A stretch of DNA of 45,093 nucleotides, from contig JAEUPJ010000054.1 in the NCBI GenBank assembly GCA_016790285.1, positions 1 to 45,093 on the forward strand. Reading direction: 5' to 3'. Source of the stretch: Roseateles sp. GTDB taxonomy: Bacteria > Pseudomonadota > Gammaproteobacteria > Burkholderiales > Burkholderiaceae_C. The notes below the pieces were generated by a model, which saw nothing but the letters and a program-made list of their open reading frames with translations, had not been told where the DNA came from and did not search any database. Positions 27,634 through 35,555 of the stretch are shown here, piece after piece; the first letter of the stretch is position 1; every line of letters starts with the position of its first letter. A program made the position numbers and the translations under genes.

Positions 27634-30600
27634 GGGCCATCTCCGGAGTCGCCAGACCCGCCGGTGCAGGTCGGCCGTAGCGCAGGTAGAGCACCGGCAG
27701 CAGGATCAAGGTCAGCGCGGTGGCGGTGATCAGCCCGCCGATCACGACGATGGCCAGCGGGCGCTGGATTTCCGAACCGGGCCCGGTGGCCATCAGCAAC
27801 GGGATGAGGCCGAACGCCGTGATGAAGGCCGTCATCAACACGGGTCGAAGGCGGCGATGACAGCCCTGCACCACGCACTGGATCAGCGTCAGCCCTTCGG
27901 CATGCAGTTGGTTGAAGTAGCTGACCAGCACCACACCATTGAGCACCGCGATGCCCAGCAGCGCGATGAAGCCCACCGACGCCGGCACCGACAGGTACTC
28001 GCCTGTCACCCACAGCCCGACGATGCCGCCCACCAGGGCGAAGGGGATGTTGCTCAGCACCAGCAGCGACTGGCGCACGGACCCGAAGGTCGAGAACAGG
28101 ATGACAAAGATGATGCCCAGGGCCAGCGGCACGACCAAAGCCAGCCGTGCCGCGGCGCGCTGCTGGTTCTCGAACTGCCCACCCCAGCTGAGGCGGTAGC
28201 CGGTGGGCAACTTCACGTCCTCGGCCACCTTGCGACGCGCCTCCTCCACAAAGCCCACCAGGTCGCGCCCCTGCACGTTGGCGATGACGACGCTGTAGCG
28301 GCTGCCCAGCTCGCGGTTCACCTGCACGGGGCCACCGGTGCGGGAGAGGCTCGCCACGTTGCGCAGCGGCACGCTGCGCCCCTGCGGCGTGGCGATCTGC
28401 AGGCCCTCGAACTCCGCAGGTGACAGCCGCACGGACTCAGGCCCGCGGAGCACGATGGGGGTACGCCGCACGCCCTCGATGAGCTGACCTGCGCGTTGGC
28501 CCTCCACCTGGGCACGCAAGGCATCCTGTACCTCTTCCACGCTCAGGCCGTGCTGGCCAGCTGCCAACCTGTCGATGGCGACGCGCAGGTATTGCACGCC
28601 ATCGTTGCGGACCGTGTAGACGTCCTGATTGCCCGGAACAGTCTTGAGCACCGCCTCGATACGACCCGCGAGGTCGCCAAGCACGCCCAGGTCCGGCCCG
28701 AACACCTTGACGGCCAGATCGCCCCGCACCCCCAGGATCATCTCGGACACCCGCATGTCGATGGGTTGCGTGAACGCATAGCGGATACCCGGCATACCCT
28801 CCAGCACCTCGCGGATGCGGGCGATCAGTGCATCCTTGTCGGCCAGCTGCCAGTCCTTGCGAGGTTTCAGCACCAGGAAGGTGTCGGTCTGGTTCAACCC
28901 CATCGGGTCCAGGCCGATCTCGTCGGCACCGGCGCGCGCCACCATGCCCTGGATCTCCGGGATCTGGCTCAGCAGTGCCTGTTGCACACGAAGGTCCAAC
29001 GCGGCGGACTCCTCCAGGCTGATGGACGGCAGCTTCTCGATGCCGACGATGAGGTCGCCCTCATCCATCGTGGGCATGAAGGTCTTGCCGACGCGAACAT
29101 AGACGCCTGCCGCCAGCACGAGCAGCAGGATGGCGAACGCATAGACCGCCTTCTCGCGCTTGAGCGCCAGGCGCAGCGCCGGCGCATACAGCCGTTGCAG
29201 TTGGCGCACCAGCCAAGGCTCTTCGTGCGACGGGTTGTGGATCAGGAAGCTGGCAACCACAGGGATCACCGTGAGCGAGAGCAGGAGCGAGCCGGCCAGC
29301 GCGAACACGATGGTCAATGCCACGGGCACGAAGAACTTGCCCTCCAGGTTCTGCAACGTGAGCAGCGGCAAGAACACGGTCACGATGATCAGCACGCCTG
29401 CAGCCACGGGCGACGCGACCTCCCGAACTGCGCGCAGCAGCACATGCAACCGCGGCAGCCGGCCCGTGGCGCGGTCATGTGCAAGATGCTGCACCACGTT
29501 CTCGACGACCACGACCGCCGCATCCACCAGCATGCCCAGCGCAATGGCCAGACCACCCAGGCTCATCAGATTGGCGGACATGCCCCACAGCCGCATCGCG
29601 ATGAAGGTCCAAAGCGCCGCCAGAGGCAGCACCAGCGCCACCGTCACGGCTGCGCGCAGGTTGCCCAGGAAGGCCCCCAGCAGCACGAGCACCAGCACCG
29701 TGGCCTCCAGCAGCGCCTTCGAGACGGTTCCCACCGCCTGGTCGACCAGATGAGCCCGGTTGTAGAAGGGCTTGATCGAGACGCCCTTGGGCAGCGTGCC
29801 CTGCAGTTCGATGAGCTTGCGTTCCACGCCCTCCACCACCTTGCGCGCGTTGGCCCCGGCAAGGCCCAGCACCAGGCCCTCGACAGCCTCGCCCTTACCG
29901 TCCTTGGTTACCACGCCGTAGCGTGTGAGGCTGCCCAGCCGCACGTCCGCCACGTCACCGACGCGGACCGGAACGCCACCACGGCGGAGCACGACGGTCG
30001 CGGCGATGTCATCCGCCGATCGCAGGTTGCCCTCGGCGCGCACGAGCAGCACTTCGTCGCCGTCACCCAGCCGGCCGGCGCCGTCATTGCGGTTGTTCTG
30101 CTCGATGGCAGCCTTCAGTGCCGACGTCGACAGCCCCAGGGCCGCCAGGCGTGGCAGGTCGGGCACCACTTCGAAGGCGCGCACTTTGCCGCCGAGCGCG
30201 TTCACATCGGCCACGCCAGCGACGGTGCGCAGTGCGGGCCGGATGACCCAGTCCAGCAAGGCGCGACGCTCTTCCAGCGGCATGTCGGGCGCCTCGACCG
30301 TGAACTGGAACATTTCACCCAGCGGTGTCGTGATGGGTGCCATGCCACCACTCAGCCCCGGCGGCAGTTCGCCCTGAATGCCCGACAGCCGCTCTGCGAC
30401 CTGCTGGCGAGCCCAGTAGATGTCGACGCCATCCTCGAAATCGACCGTCACATCCACGATGCCGTACTTCGAGACCGACCGCAGCATCTTCTGGCGAGGA
30501 ATGCCCAGCATCTCGACCTCGATCGGCGCGGCGATGCGGGTCTCGACCTCCTCAGGCGTCATGCCGGGCGCCTTCAGGATGACCTTGACCTGCGTGCTGG

Positions 30601-30727
30601 AGACATCGGGAAAGGCGTCGATGGGCAGTTCGCGGAACGACCACCAGCCAAAGCCGGCGAGCAGCGCCGCTCCCAGCAGCACGAAGAGACGCTGCGACAG
30701 CGCGAACTGCACGAGTCGGCTCAGCAT
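27626..30727 (-). CDS. Heavy-metal RND (HME) efflux pump of the second system
   Basis: 1033 residues (CzcA/CusA family). ATGATG gives two possible starts (30730 and 30727); the second is taken because GGAGG lies 6 bp before it. The frame is open far upstream, but that part overlaps the adaptor gene. N-terminal helix LVQFALSQRLFVLLGAALLAGF, porter loops, and the relay helix GMLVDAAVVVVEN (about residues 396-408) are present. The stretch DPMGLNQTDTFLVLKPRKDW is close to divalent-ion pumps such as CzcA rather than CusA, so Zn, Co, Cd or Ni is a guess. It works with the adaptor 30727-31830 and the channel 26093-27334. Confidence 0.93.
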   Translation of the reverse strand: MLSRLVQFALSQRLFVLLGAALLAGFGWWSFRELPIDAFPDVSSTQVKVILKAPGMTPEEVETRIAAPIEVEMLGIPRQKMLRSVSKYGIVDVTVDFEDGVDIYWARQQVAERLSGIQGELPPGLSGGMAPITTPLGEMFQFTVEAPDMPLEERRALLDWVIRPALRTVAGVADVNALGGKVRAFEVVPDLPRLAALGLSTSALKAAIEQNNRNDGAGRLGDGDEVLLVRAEGNLRSADDIAATVVLRRGGVPVRVGDVADVRLGSLTRYGVVTKDGKGEAVEGLVLGLAGANARKVVEGVERKLIELQGTLPKGVSIKPFYNRAHLVDQAVGTVSKALLEATVLVLVLLGAFLGNLRAAVTVALVLPLAALWTFIAMRLWGMSANLMSLGGLAIALGMLVDAAVVVVENVVQHLAHDRATGRLPRLHVLLRAVREVASPVAAGVLIIVTVFLPLLTLQNLEGKFFVPVALTIVFALAGSLLLSLTVIPVVASFLIHNPSHEEPWLVRQLQRLYAPALRLALKREKAVYAFAILLLVLAAGVYVRVGKTFMPTMDEGDLIVGIEKLPSISLEESAALDLRVQQALLSQIPEIQGMVARAGADEIGLDPMGLNQTDTFLVLKPRKDWQLADKDALIARIREVLEGMPGIRYAFTQPIDMRVSEMILGVRGDLAVKVFGPDLGVLGDLAGRIEAVLKTVPGNQDVYTVRNDGVQYLRVAIDRLAAGQHGLSVEEVQDALRAQVEGQRAGQLIEGVRRTPIVLRGPESVRLSPAEFEGLQIATPQGRSVPLRNVASLSRTGGPVQVNRELGSRYSVVIANVQGRDLVGFVEEARRKVAEDVKLPTGYRLSWGGQFENQQRAAARLALVVPLALGIIFVILFSTFGSVRQSLLVLSNIPFALVGGIVGLWVTGEYLSVPASVGFIALLGIAVLNGVVLVSYFNQLHAEGLTLIQCVVQGCHRRLRPVLMTAFITAFGLIPLLMATGPGSEIQRPLAIVVIGGLITATALTLILLPVLYLRYGRPAPAGLATPEMAHD

Positions 30728-31830
30728 CATTCGCCTCCGCCATGGCCAAGCCAGGCCGACTTGAGCGCGACCACCGCGCGCACGGCGACTTCCTGGCCGG
30801 ACTGCAGTTGACCCGAGACCTGCACGGCGCCGGCCGCGCCGCCGTTGACCTGGACGGGCACCGCCGCGAAGCCTCGCGCCGTGCGCACGAACACATGCGG
30901 CTGGCCCTCGTGATGCACCACGGCCGCCTGGGGCAGGACCCACCCTGCCCCGCCGGCACGCGGCACGTTGACCTGAACGACTTCGCCGGGTCGGAGACTT
31001 GTTGCACCTCGCGTAACGCGCGCCCTCAGCGTTTGCGTCTGCGCTTCACTCACGAGTGGTCCGAGCGACTGCGCCACGGCCGACACGTCGCGCCCCGCGA
31101 CGGTGATCGCCTGCCCCGGCGCCACTGAGGCCCCCACGGGCAGTTGAACCTCCAGCCAGACCTCGCGCGGGTTCGCCAGCCGAAGCAAGGCATCTGCCTC
31201 ATGAACCCGCTGGCCCGGCCGCACTTCCAGCGCCGTGACCCAGCCCGCTGAACGGGCAAAGACCGTCAGCCCGTCCTGCAAGCGCCCTCCTGCGGCCACA
31301 CGCTGGAGGGCCTCATCGCTCATGCCCGCCAGATGCAACGCTGCCTCGGCCTGACGGGTGGCTGCCTCAGCGGACCTGTGTGCGGCCTGTGCCTCCTGCA
31401 CCCGACGCTCCGGCAGGATGCCTTCGTCGAACAGGCGGCGATCGCGGTCCAGGGTCTGTCGTGCGAGCTGCAGCCGGGTCCCGGCTTCCATCAGCCGCAG
31501 CTGCATCTCACCGAGTGCCGGGCTGACAAGCCGCAGCAAGGCCTGGCCCGGCTTGACGGCGTCCTGGGGGTTCACGAACACCTGGGTCACCACGCCGTCC
31601 ACCGGTGCACTGACCAGGACGTCCAGCTCCGCTGGCAAAGTCACCTTGGCGGGCGCGCTCCCCCCGGTGGCGCTGGACGGCGCAACCAGCTTTTGCAAGC
31701 CGACGCCCAGCGCCTGGAGCTGCACGGGGGCAACGACAAAGTCTGCGGCAGGGGCGGCCGCCACGGCCAGGGTTGCCCAGGAACTGAGCACAAACGCAGG
31801 CCAGAGCCGGCGTCGATGAGATGACAGCAA
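30727..31830 (-). CDS. Membrane fusion protein of the second metal RND pump
   Basis: 367 residues from TTG 31830 with GGAG 6 bp upstream; the longer frame to 31989 adds residues without protein character and overlaps the 31928-31944 operator. A signal peptide (HRRRLWPAFVLSSWATLAVAAA) leads to the adaptor: lipoyl halves (VSAPVDGVVTQVFVNPQDAV and FARSAGWVTALEVRPGQRV), helical hairpin (about 150-190) and barrel (WLEVQLPVGASVAPGQ). Its stop overlaps the pump start. It bridges pump and outer-membrane channel. Confidence 0.88.
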   Translation of the reverse strand: MLSSHRRRLWPAFVLSSWATLAVAAAPAADFVVAPVQLQALGVGLQKLVAPSSATGGSAPAKVTLPAELDVLVSAPVDGVVTQVFVNPQDAVKPGQALLRLVSPALGEMQLRLMEAGTRLQLARQTLDRDRRLFDEGILPERRVQEAQAAHRSAEAATRQAEAALHLAGMSDEALQRVAAGGRLQDGLTVFARSAGWVTALEVRPGQRVHEADALLRLANPREVWLEVQLPVGASVAPGQAITVAGRDVSAVAQSLGPLVSEAQTQTLRARVTRGATSLRPGEVVQVNVPRAGGAGWVLPQAAVVHHEGQPHVFVRTARGFAAVPVQVNGGAAGAVQVSGQLQSGQEVAVRAVVALKSAWLGHGGGE

Positions 31831-31927
31831 GTTGCACTCCCAGAATCGTTCGGACTGCCATCTCGCAACCTGACGAGACAGGCCAGCGGCGTGCGGCAGC
31901 GACTGGCGGCGAGTCTGGTTGGCACCC

Positions 31928-31944
31928 CTTAAGCACGGCTGAAG
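31928..31944 (+). promoter_or_regulatory. OmpR-type direct repeat upstream of second efflux genes
   Basis: CTTAAG-N5-CTGAAG, an 11-bp-spaced direct repeat, lies in the 163-bp gap between the degenerate regulator and the adaptor gene. It matches the YTTAAK-N5-YTTAAK pattern of PmrA/QseB-type boxes. The response regulator 24815-25471 is the likeliest binder. Confidence 0.6.
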
Positions 31945-31993
31945 CTGGCGCGAAACACCCGTGTTTGCGGCGTGTCGATCGCTGTGCATCGTT

Positions 31994-32617
31994 TCAAGGC
32001 TGCGCGATCAGCACATATCCATAGCCACGCACCGCACGGATGCCGGCATCGGGCAGCTTGCGGCGCAGCCGATGGACATGCACATCCAGCGTGTTGCTCT
32101 CGAACTCCTGGCCCCAGACGTGCAGGGCGGCCTCGAGCCGATCCCTCGGCACCGCCTGGCCCGCTTGCGCAATCAGCACCTGGAGCACGCGGCACTCCCG
32201 CGGCGTCAGTTGCACGAGTCGGCCTCGATGCGTGACCGTGCGGGACACGGGGTCCAGCGCCAGCGGCGCCGGAGCCGTCAACCTGGACAGCGGTTCCAGC
32301 AGCAGCGACGCATCGCAGGGCCACGCGAGCACGACCTCCGCGAGGCCGCAGTCATCAACTGCCGGCTGGGCGCCCTTCCCTGCCGTAGGGATCAGGCACA
32401 GGCCCCTTGGCGGCGGTGAATCGGCCGTGGTGGCCATGGCCAGCCATACCGGCGCCATCGCGACAAGCACCTCGCCACTGCGCACGCGAGGCGGTAGCCG
32501 CCCCTCGCGCCTCACCGGCCAGCCACGCGCCGCCGCCAGCGCCATCAAGGTGTCGAGGGCATCCATCGGCATCTGGTGAACGGCCAGCAGCAGGTGGTTT
32601 CGGGGGCTCTTCGGCAT
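31994..32617 (-). CDS. OmpR-like winged-helix regulator with degenerate receiver
   Basis: About 207 residues from ATG 32617 (a GTG at 32638 is also possible; neither has a clear ribosome site). The C-terminal half (about 110-205) is a clear OmpR-type winged helix: LTPRECRVLQVLIAQAGQ, NTLDVHVHRLRRKLPDAGIRAVRGYGYV. The N-terminal half starts NHLLLAVHQMPMDALDTLMALAAARGWPV, where a receiver would have its acidic pair, and has no aspartate at the phosphorylation position (GEVLVAMAPVWLAM) and no conserved Lys. It is therefore probably not controlled by phosphorylation. It heads the efflux operon, with 11-bp-spaced repeats on both sides. Confidence 0.83.
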   Translation of the reverse strand: MPKSPRNHLLLAVHQMPMDALDTLMALAAARGWPVRREGRLPPRVRSGEVLVAMAPVWLAMATTADSPPPRGLCLIPTAGKGAQPAVDDCGLAEVVLAWPCDASLLLEPLSRLTAPAPLALDPVSRTVTHRGRLVQLTPRECRVLQVLIAQAGQAVPRDRLEAALHVWGQEFESNTLDVHVHRLRRKLPDAGIRAVRGYGYVLIAQP

Positions 32618-32642
32618 CGGGGCCGGAGCTTTGGTCACAAGG

Positions 32643-32659
32643 CTTAAGCCAAGGTGAAC
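32643..32659 (+). promoter_or_regulatory. OmpR-type direct repeat before degenerate regulator
   Basis: CTTAAG-N5-GTGAAC with the same 11-bp step as the site at 31928-31944, placed 26 bp upstream of the regulator's ATG at 32617. It would suit control of the regulator's own promoter. The second half-site is imperfect. Confidence 0.5.
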
Positions 32660-32711
32660 CCGGAGCCTGACCCTTCGCCAGCGGCAAAGGCTCAATCACC
32701 AAGCGGCCCAA

Positions 32712-32728
32712 CTTCAGCTCGTCTTCAG
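32712..32728 (-). promoter_or_regulatory. OmpR-type direct repeat in divergent region between efflux and electron-conduit operons
   Basis: On the minus strand CTGAAG-ACGAG-CTGAAG, two perfect half-sites 11 bp apart. It lies in the 205-bp region between the divergent efflux operon and the cytochrome operon, so one regulator could act on both. No clear -35/-10 pair is recognised beside it. Confidence 0.5.
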
Positions 32729-32822
32729 CCTCGAAAGACATCGTCCGCCCCATCGAAACGCCTCAGAAACATTTCATTACGAGCTTCATGTGGCCATTTT
32801 TGCCTCCTGAGAACCTTCTTCC

Positions 32823-33692
32823 ATGCCGGAACTGACCTCAACGCCCTCCACCGCACGCGCTGCTGCAACGCAGGGGCGCGACCGCTACTCGGTGGGCGAA
32901 GGGTGGGTCAGCATTGGAATCGGTACCATCGTGGCGACTGCCTGGGCTGTCGTGCAGCTCGCCGGCCTGCAGGCCACGAGTGAACTCGGCTACTGGCTGG
33001 GCATCGCCGGCGGATCGGCGATGTTGTTACTTTTTGCGTACCCCCTGCGCAAGCGCATGCGGGTGCTGCAGCAGCTGGGCCCGGCCAAGCCGTGGTTCGT
33101 CGCGCACATGGTGCTGGGCATCGCTGGCCCGGTGCTGATCCTGCTGCATTCCGGCTTTCGAGTTGGCTCCCTGAACGCGGGCGTCGCGCTGTGGAGCATG
33201 CTCATCGTCGCGGGCAGCGGTGTGGTTGGCCGCTTCCTGTACCTGCTGACTCACCGCGGCCTGGCCGGCGAACACGAGGAACTCGGCCGCCTTTTGCATC
33301 AGCTGGGCACCTCAGAGGCCCGTGGTGACTCGGTATGGGGCGATACGCCCTCGGTCACCACGCCCCTGCATCGCTTTGTGAGCGACGCCCGCCACCTGGC
33401 CTCGCGACCCGGGCATGACGTGGCGGGTCATTTCACGGCCTTCGTTCTGCTGCCCTGGCGTCGCAGCAGGGAGCTTCGAGAGGCTCGCCGGACGTCGCGT
33501 GCTATCGCACGGGCGGGTGCCCCCTCGCATGACCTCGTCGCCATCGGTGAAGCCTACGCTGGCGCCCTGCGCGTGGCGCAGTTTGGGCGCGCCACGCGCC
33601 TGTTCGAGCTGTGGCATGTGCTGCACATCCCGTTCGTGTACTTGATGGTGATCTGCGCCGTCGTGCACATCGTGGCCGTTCACGTCTATTGA
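32823..33692 (+). CDS. His-rich polytopic inner-membrane protein, probable cytochrome b-like subunit
   Basis: 289 residues. Membrane helices at about 30-50, 56-76, 92-111, 119-143 and 265-287, with a cytoplasmic-type basic region (about 215-232) in a long loop. Histidines lie in or next to helices: H95, H109, H144, H265, H268, H282 and H287, enough for one or two b-type haems as in cytochrome b561 or ferric-reductase-like proteins. No CxxCH is present. It is the first gene of the cytochrome operon and is followed after 45 bp by the 24-haem cytochrome. A role in passing electrons between quinones and the periplasmic cytochrome is inferred from position and histidines; the family is not certain. 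Confidence 0.78.
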   Translation: MPELTSTPSTARAAATQGRDRYSVGEGWVSIGIGTIVATAWAVVQLAGLQATSELGYWLGIAGGSAMLLLFAYPLRKRMRVLQQLGPAKPWFVAHMVLGIAGPVLILLHSGFRVGSLNAGVALWSMLIVAGSGVVGRFLYLLTHRGLAGEHEELGRLLHQLGTSEARGDSVWGDTPSVTTPLHRFVSDARHLASRPGHDVAGHFTAFVLLPWRRSRELREARRTSRAIARAGAPSHDLVAIGEAYAGALRVAQFGRATRLFELWHVLHIPFVYLMVICAVVHIVAVHVY

Positions 33693-33737
33693 GGCCATGA
33701 ATCGTGCGCACGCGACACGGCTCCCCGGAACGCGCTC

Positions 33738-35555
33738 ATGACGCGAGTGCTCCGGATGCTGCTTGGTCATGGGTGGGCGTTTCGGCTGGCAGCCCTGGTG
33801 CTGTTGCTCAGCGCTGCACCGAGCCAAGCTGCCGGGTCGATGGAGTCCGCCCTCTCGCCGGGCGTGCTGACCCAGGCGCACGCCAAGTGGGACGACAGCT
33901 GTCGCAGTTGCCACACGCCCTTCGACCGCAAGGACCAGGACCGGCTGTGCGCGGACTGTCACAAGGACATTGGTCGAGACATGTCAGCGCGCACCGGCCT
34001 GCACGGGCGACTGAAGGCCGCGCAGAGCTGCCGCTCCTGCCACACCGAACACAAAGGGCGTGATGTGAAGATCGCGCCGCTGGACACCAGGGCCTTCGAC
34101 CACGCGCAGACGGACTACACGCTGCGTGGCAGGCACCGCGACGCAGACTGCGCCAAGTGCCATGCGCCCGGCCGCAAGTACAGCGCGGCACCGCAGGAAT
34201 GCAACGGCTGCCATCGCAAGGACGACGTGCACAAGGCATCGCTGGGCGCCAAGTGCGACAGCTGCCACGACGAACGCGGCTGGCGCGAAACGCGGTTCGA
34301 CCACGGCACGACGCGTTTCCCGTTGCTGGGCGCCCACGACACCGTGAAATGCGAGAGCTGCCACCGCACCCGCGAGTACAAGGACGCGCCGCGAGATTGC
34401 ATCGGCTGCCATCGCAAGGACGACAAGCACAAGACGCAGTTCGGCGAGAAGTGCGAGAGCTGCCACAGCGAGAAGCGTTGGCGAGACATCAGCTTCCGTC
34501 ATGACATGGACACCCGCTACCCACTGCGGGACAGGCATCGGGATGTGAAGTGCACCGGCTGCCACACGGGGAACCCGTATCGCGACAAGCTCGAAACGAC
34601 GTGCATCAGCTGCCACCGCAAGGACGACAAGCACAAGGCCACGCTCGGCGCCGAATGCAACGGTTGCCACAGCGAACGGGGCTGGCGCGAGGTTCGGCGC
34701 TTCGACCATGACCGCACCGCGTTCGCCTTGCTGGGTCGGCATGTCAAGGTCGACTGCAAATCCTGCCACCAGAGCCTGGTATACCGCGAAGCCCCCAGCA
34801 CCTGCATCGGCTGCCACAAGAAGGACGACAAGCACCAGGGCCACCTCGGTGAGCGCTGTGCCGACTGCCACACCGAAACGGATTGGGTCGCCCGCCGTTT
34901 CGACCACGCCCAGACCACCTTCCCGCTCCGGGGTGCGCATGCTGCTGCGACCCTGAAATGCGACAGCTGCCATCGGGACGCGCGCAGCTACCGCGGCACG
35001 CCCACCGCTTGTGTGGACTGCCACCGCCAGGATGACAAGCACGACAGCCAGCTCAGCGACCGCTGCCAGAGCTGCCACGGTGAGAGCAGCTGGCGCGTGG
35101 CGCGCTATGACCACAGCCGTGCGCGGTTCGCCTTGACGGGCGCTCACCAGACTGCCGACTGCAAGTCCTGTCACGCCACGCGGCGCTTTCGCGACGCGCC
35201 TCGCACCTGCATCGGCTGCCACGCGAAGGACGACAGGCACAAGGCACGCTTCGGCACGGGCTGCGAGTCCTGCCACGGCACGCGCAGCTGGAAGACATGG
35301 CGCTTCGACCACGACCGCGAGACCCGCTATCCCCTGATCGGCCGACACCTGCGTGCCGCATGCGAAGGCTGTCACGCCCGGCCCGCCGGGGCCGGCGCGC
35401 GCGCTGCCCCCTTGGAGACCACCTGCGTCAGCTGCCACGCGCGCGACGACGTGCATGAACGCAGCTTCGGCCTGCGCTGCGACCAGTGCCACCAGCCCAG
35501 CGGCTGGCCAGACCTCGACACCCGCCGCAATCCGCGGTCTGCCGGAGCATCCTGA
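33738..35555 (+). CDS. 24-haem c-type cytochrome, periplasmic
   Basis: 605 residues with a signal peptide (...LAALVLLLSAAPSQA). I count 24 CxxCH motifs, each a covalent haem site. From residue 155 the protein is a tandem repeat of 66-72 residues with three haems each (CIGCHRKDDKHK...C..CH...W...FDH...GxH...C.SCH); unit starts fall at 34200, 34398, 34602, 34803, 35010, 35208 and 35424. Each unit also has three conserved extra histidines (KHK, FDH, GxH), so all haems could be bis-His. It is far larger than the decahaem MtrA. Position suggests a periplasmic carrier between the inner membrane and the outer-membrane barrel. Its TGA overlaps the next ATG. Confidence 0.93.
   Translation: MTRVLRMLLGHGWAFRLAALVLLLSAAPSQAAGSMESALSPGVLTQAHAKWDDSCRSCHTPFDRKDQDRLCADCHKDIGRDMSARTGLHGRLKAAQSCRSCHTEHKGRDVKIAPLDTRAFDHAQTDYTLRGRHRDADCAKCHAPGRKYSAAPQECNGCHRKDDVHKASLGAKCDSCHDERGWRETRFDHGTTRFPLLGAHDTVKCESCHRTREYKDAPRDCIGCHRKDDKHKTQFGEKCESCHSEKRWRDISFRHDMDTRYPLRDRHRDVKCTGCHTGNPYRDKLETTCISCHRKDDKHKATLGAECNGCHSERGWREVRRFDHDRTAFALLGRHVKVDCKSCHQSLVYREAPSTCIGCHKKDDKHQGHLGERCADCHTETDWVARRFDHAQTTFPLRGAHAAATLKCDSCHRDARSYRGTPTACVDCHRQDDKHDSQLSDRCQSCHGESSWRVARYDHSRARFALTGAHQTADCKSCHATRRFRDAPRTCIGCHAKDDRHKARFGTGCESCHGTRSWKTWRFDHDRETRYPLIGRHLRAACEGCHARPAGAGARAAPLETTCVSCHARDDVHERSFGLRCDQCHQPSGWPDLDTRRNPRSAGAS

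Noticed and set aside
28496-30811. Long plus-strand open frame (771 codons) opposite the second RND pump
   Set aside because: Its translation is rich in His, Gln and Arg without any domain, as is usual for antisense frames of GC-rich genes. The minus-strand pump is unmistakable.
32620-32753. Alternative minus-strand coding start at 32753 (MGRTMSFEAEDELKLG...) ahead of the degenerate regulator, as a frameshifted N-terminus
   Set aside because: It is in another frame, has no receiver features, and continues as low-complexity Pro/Ala/Gly. I kept the shorter regulator, though a frameshift cannot be fully excluded.
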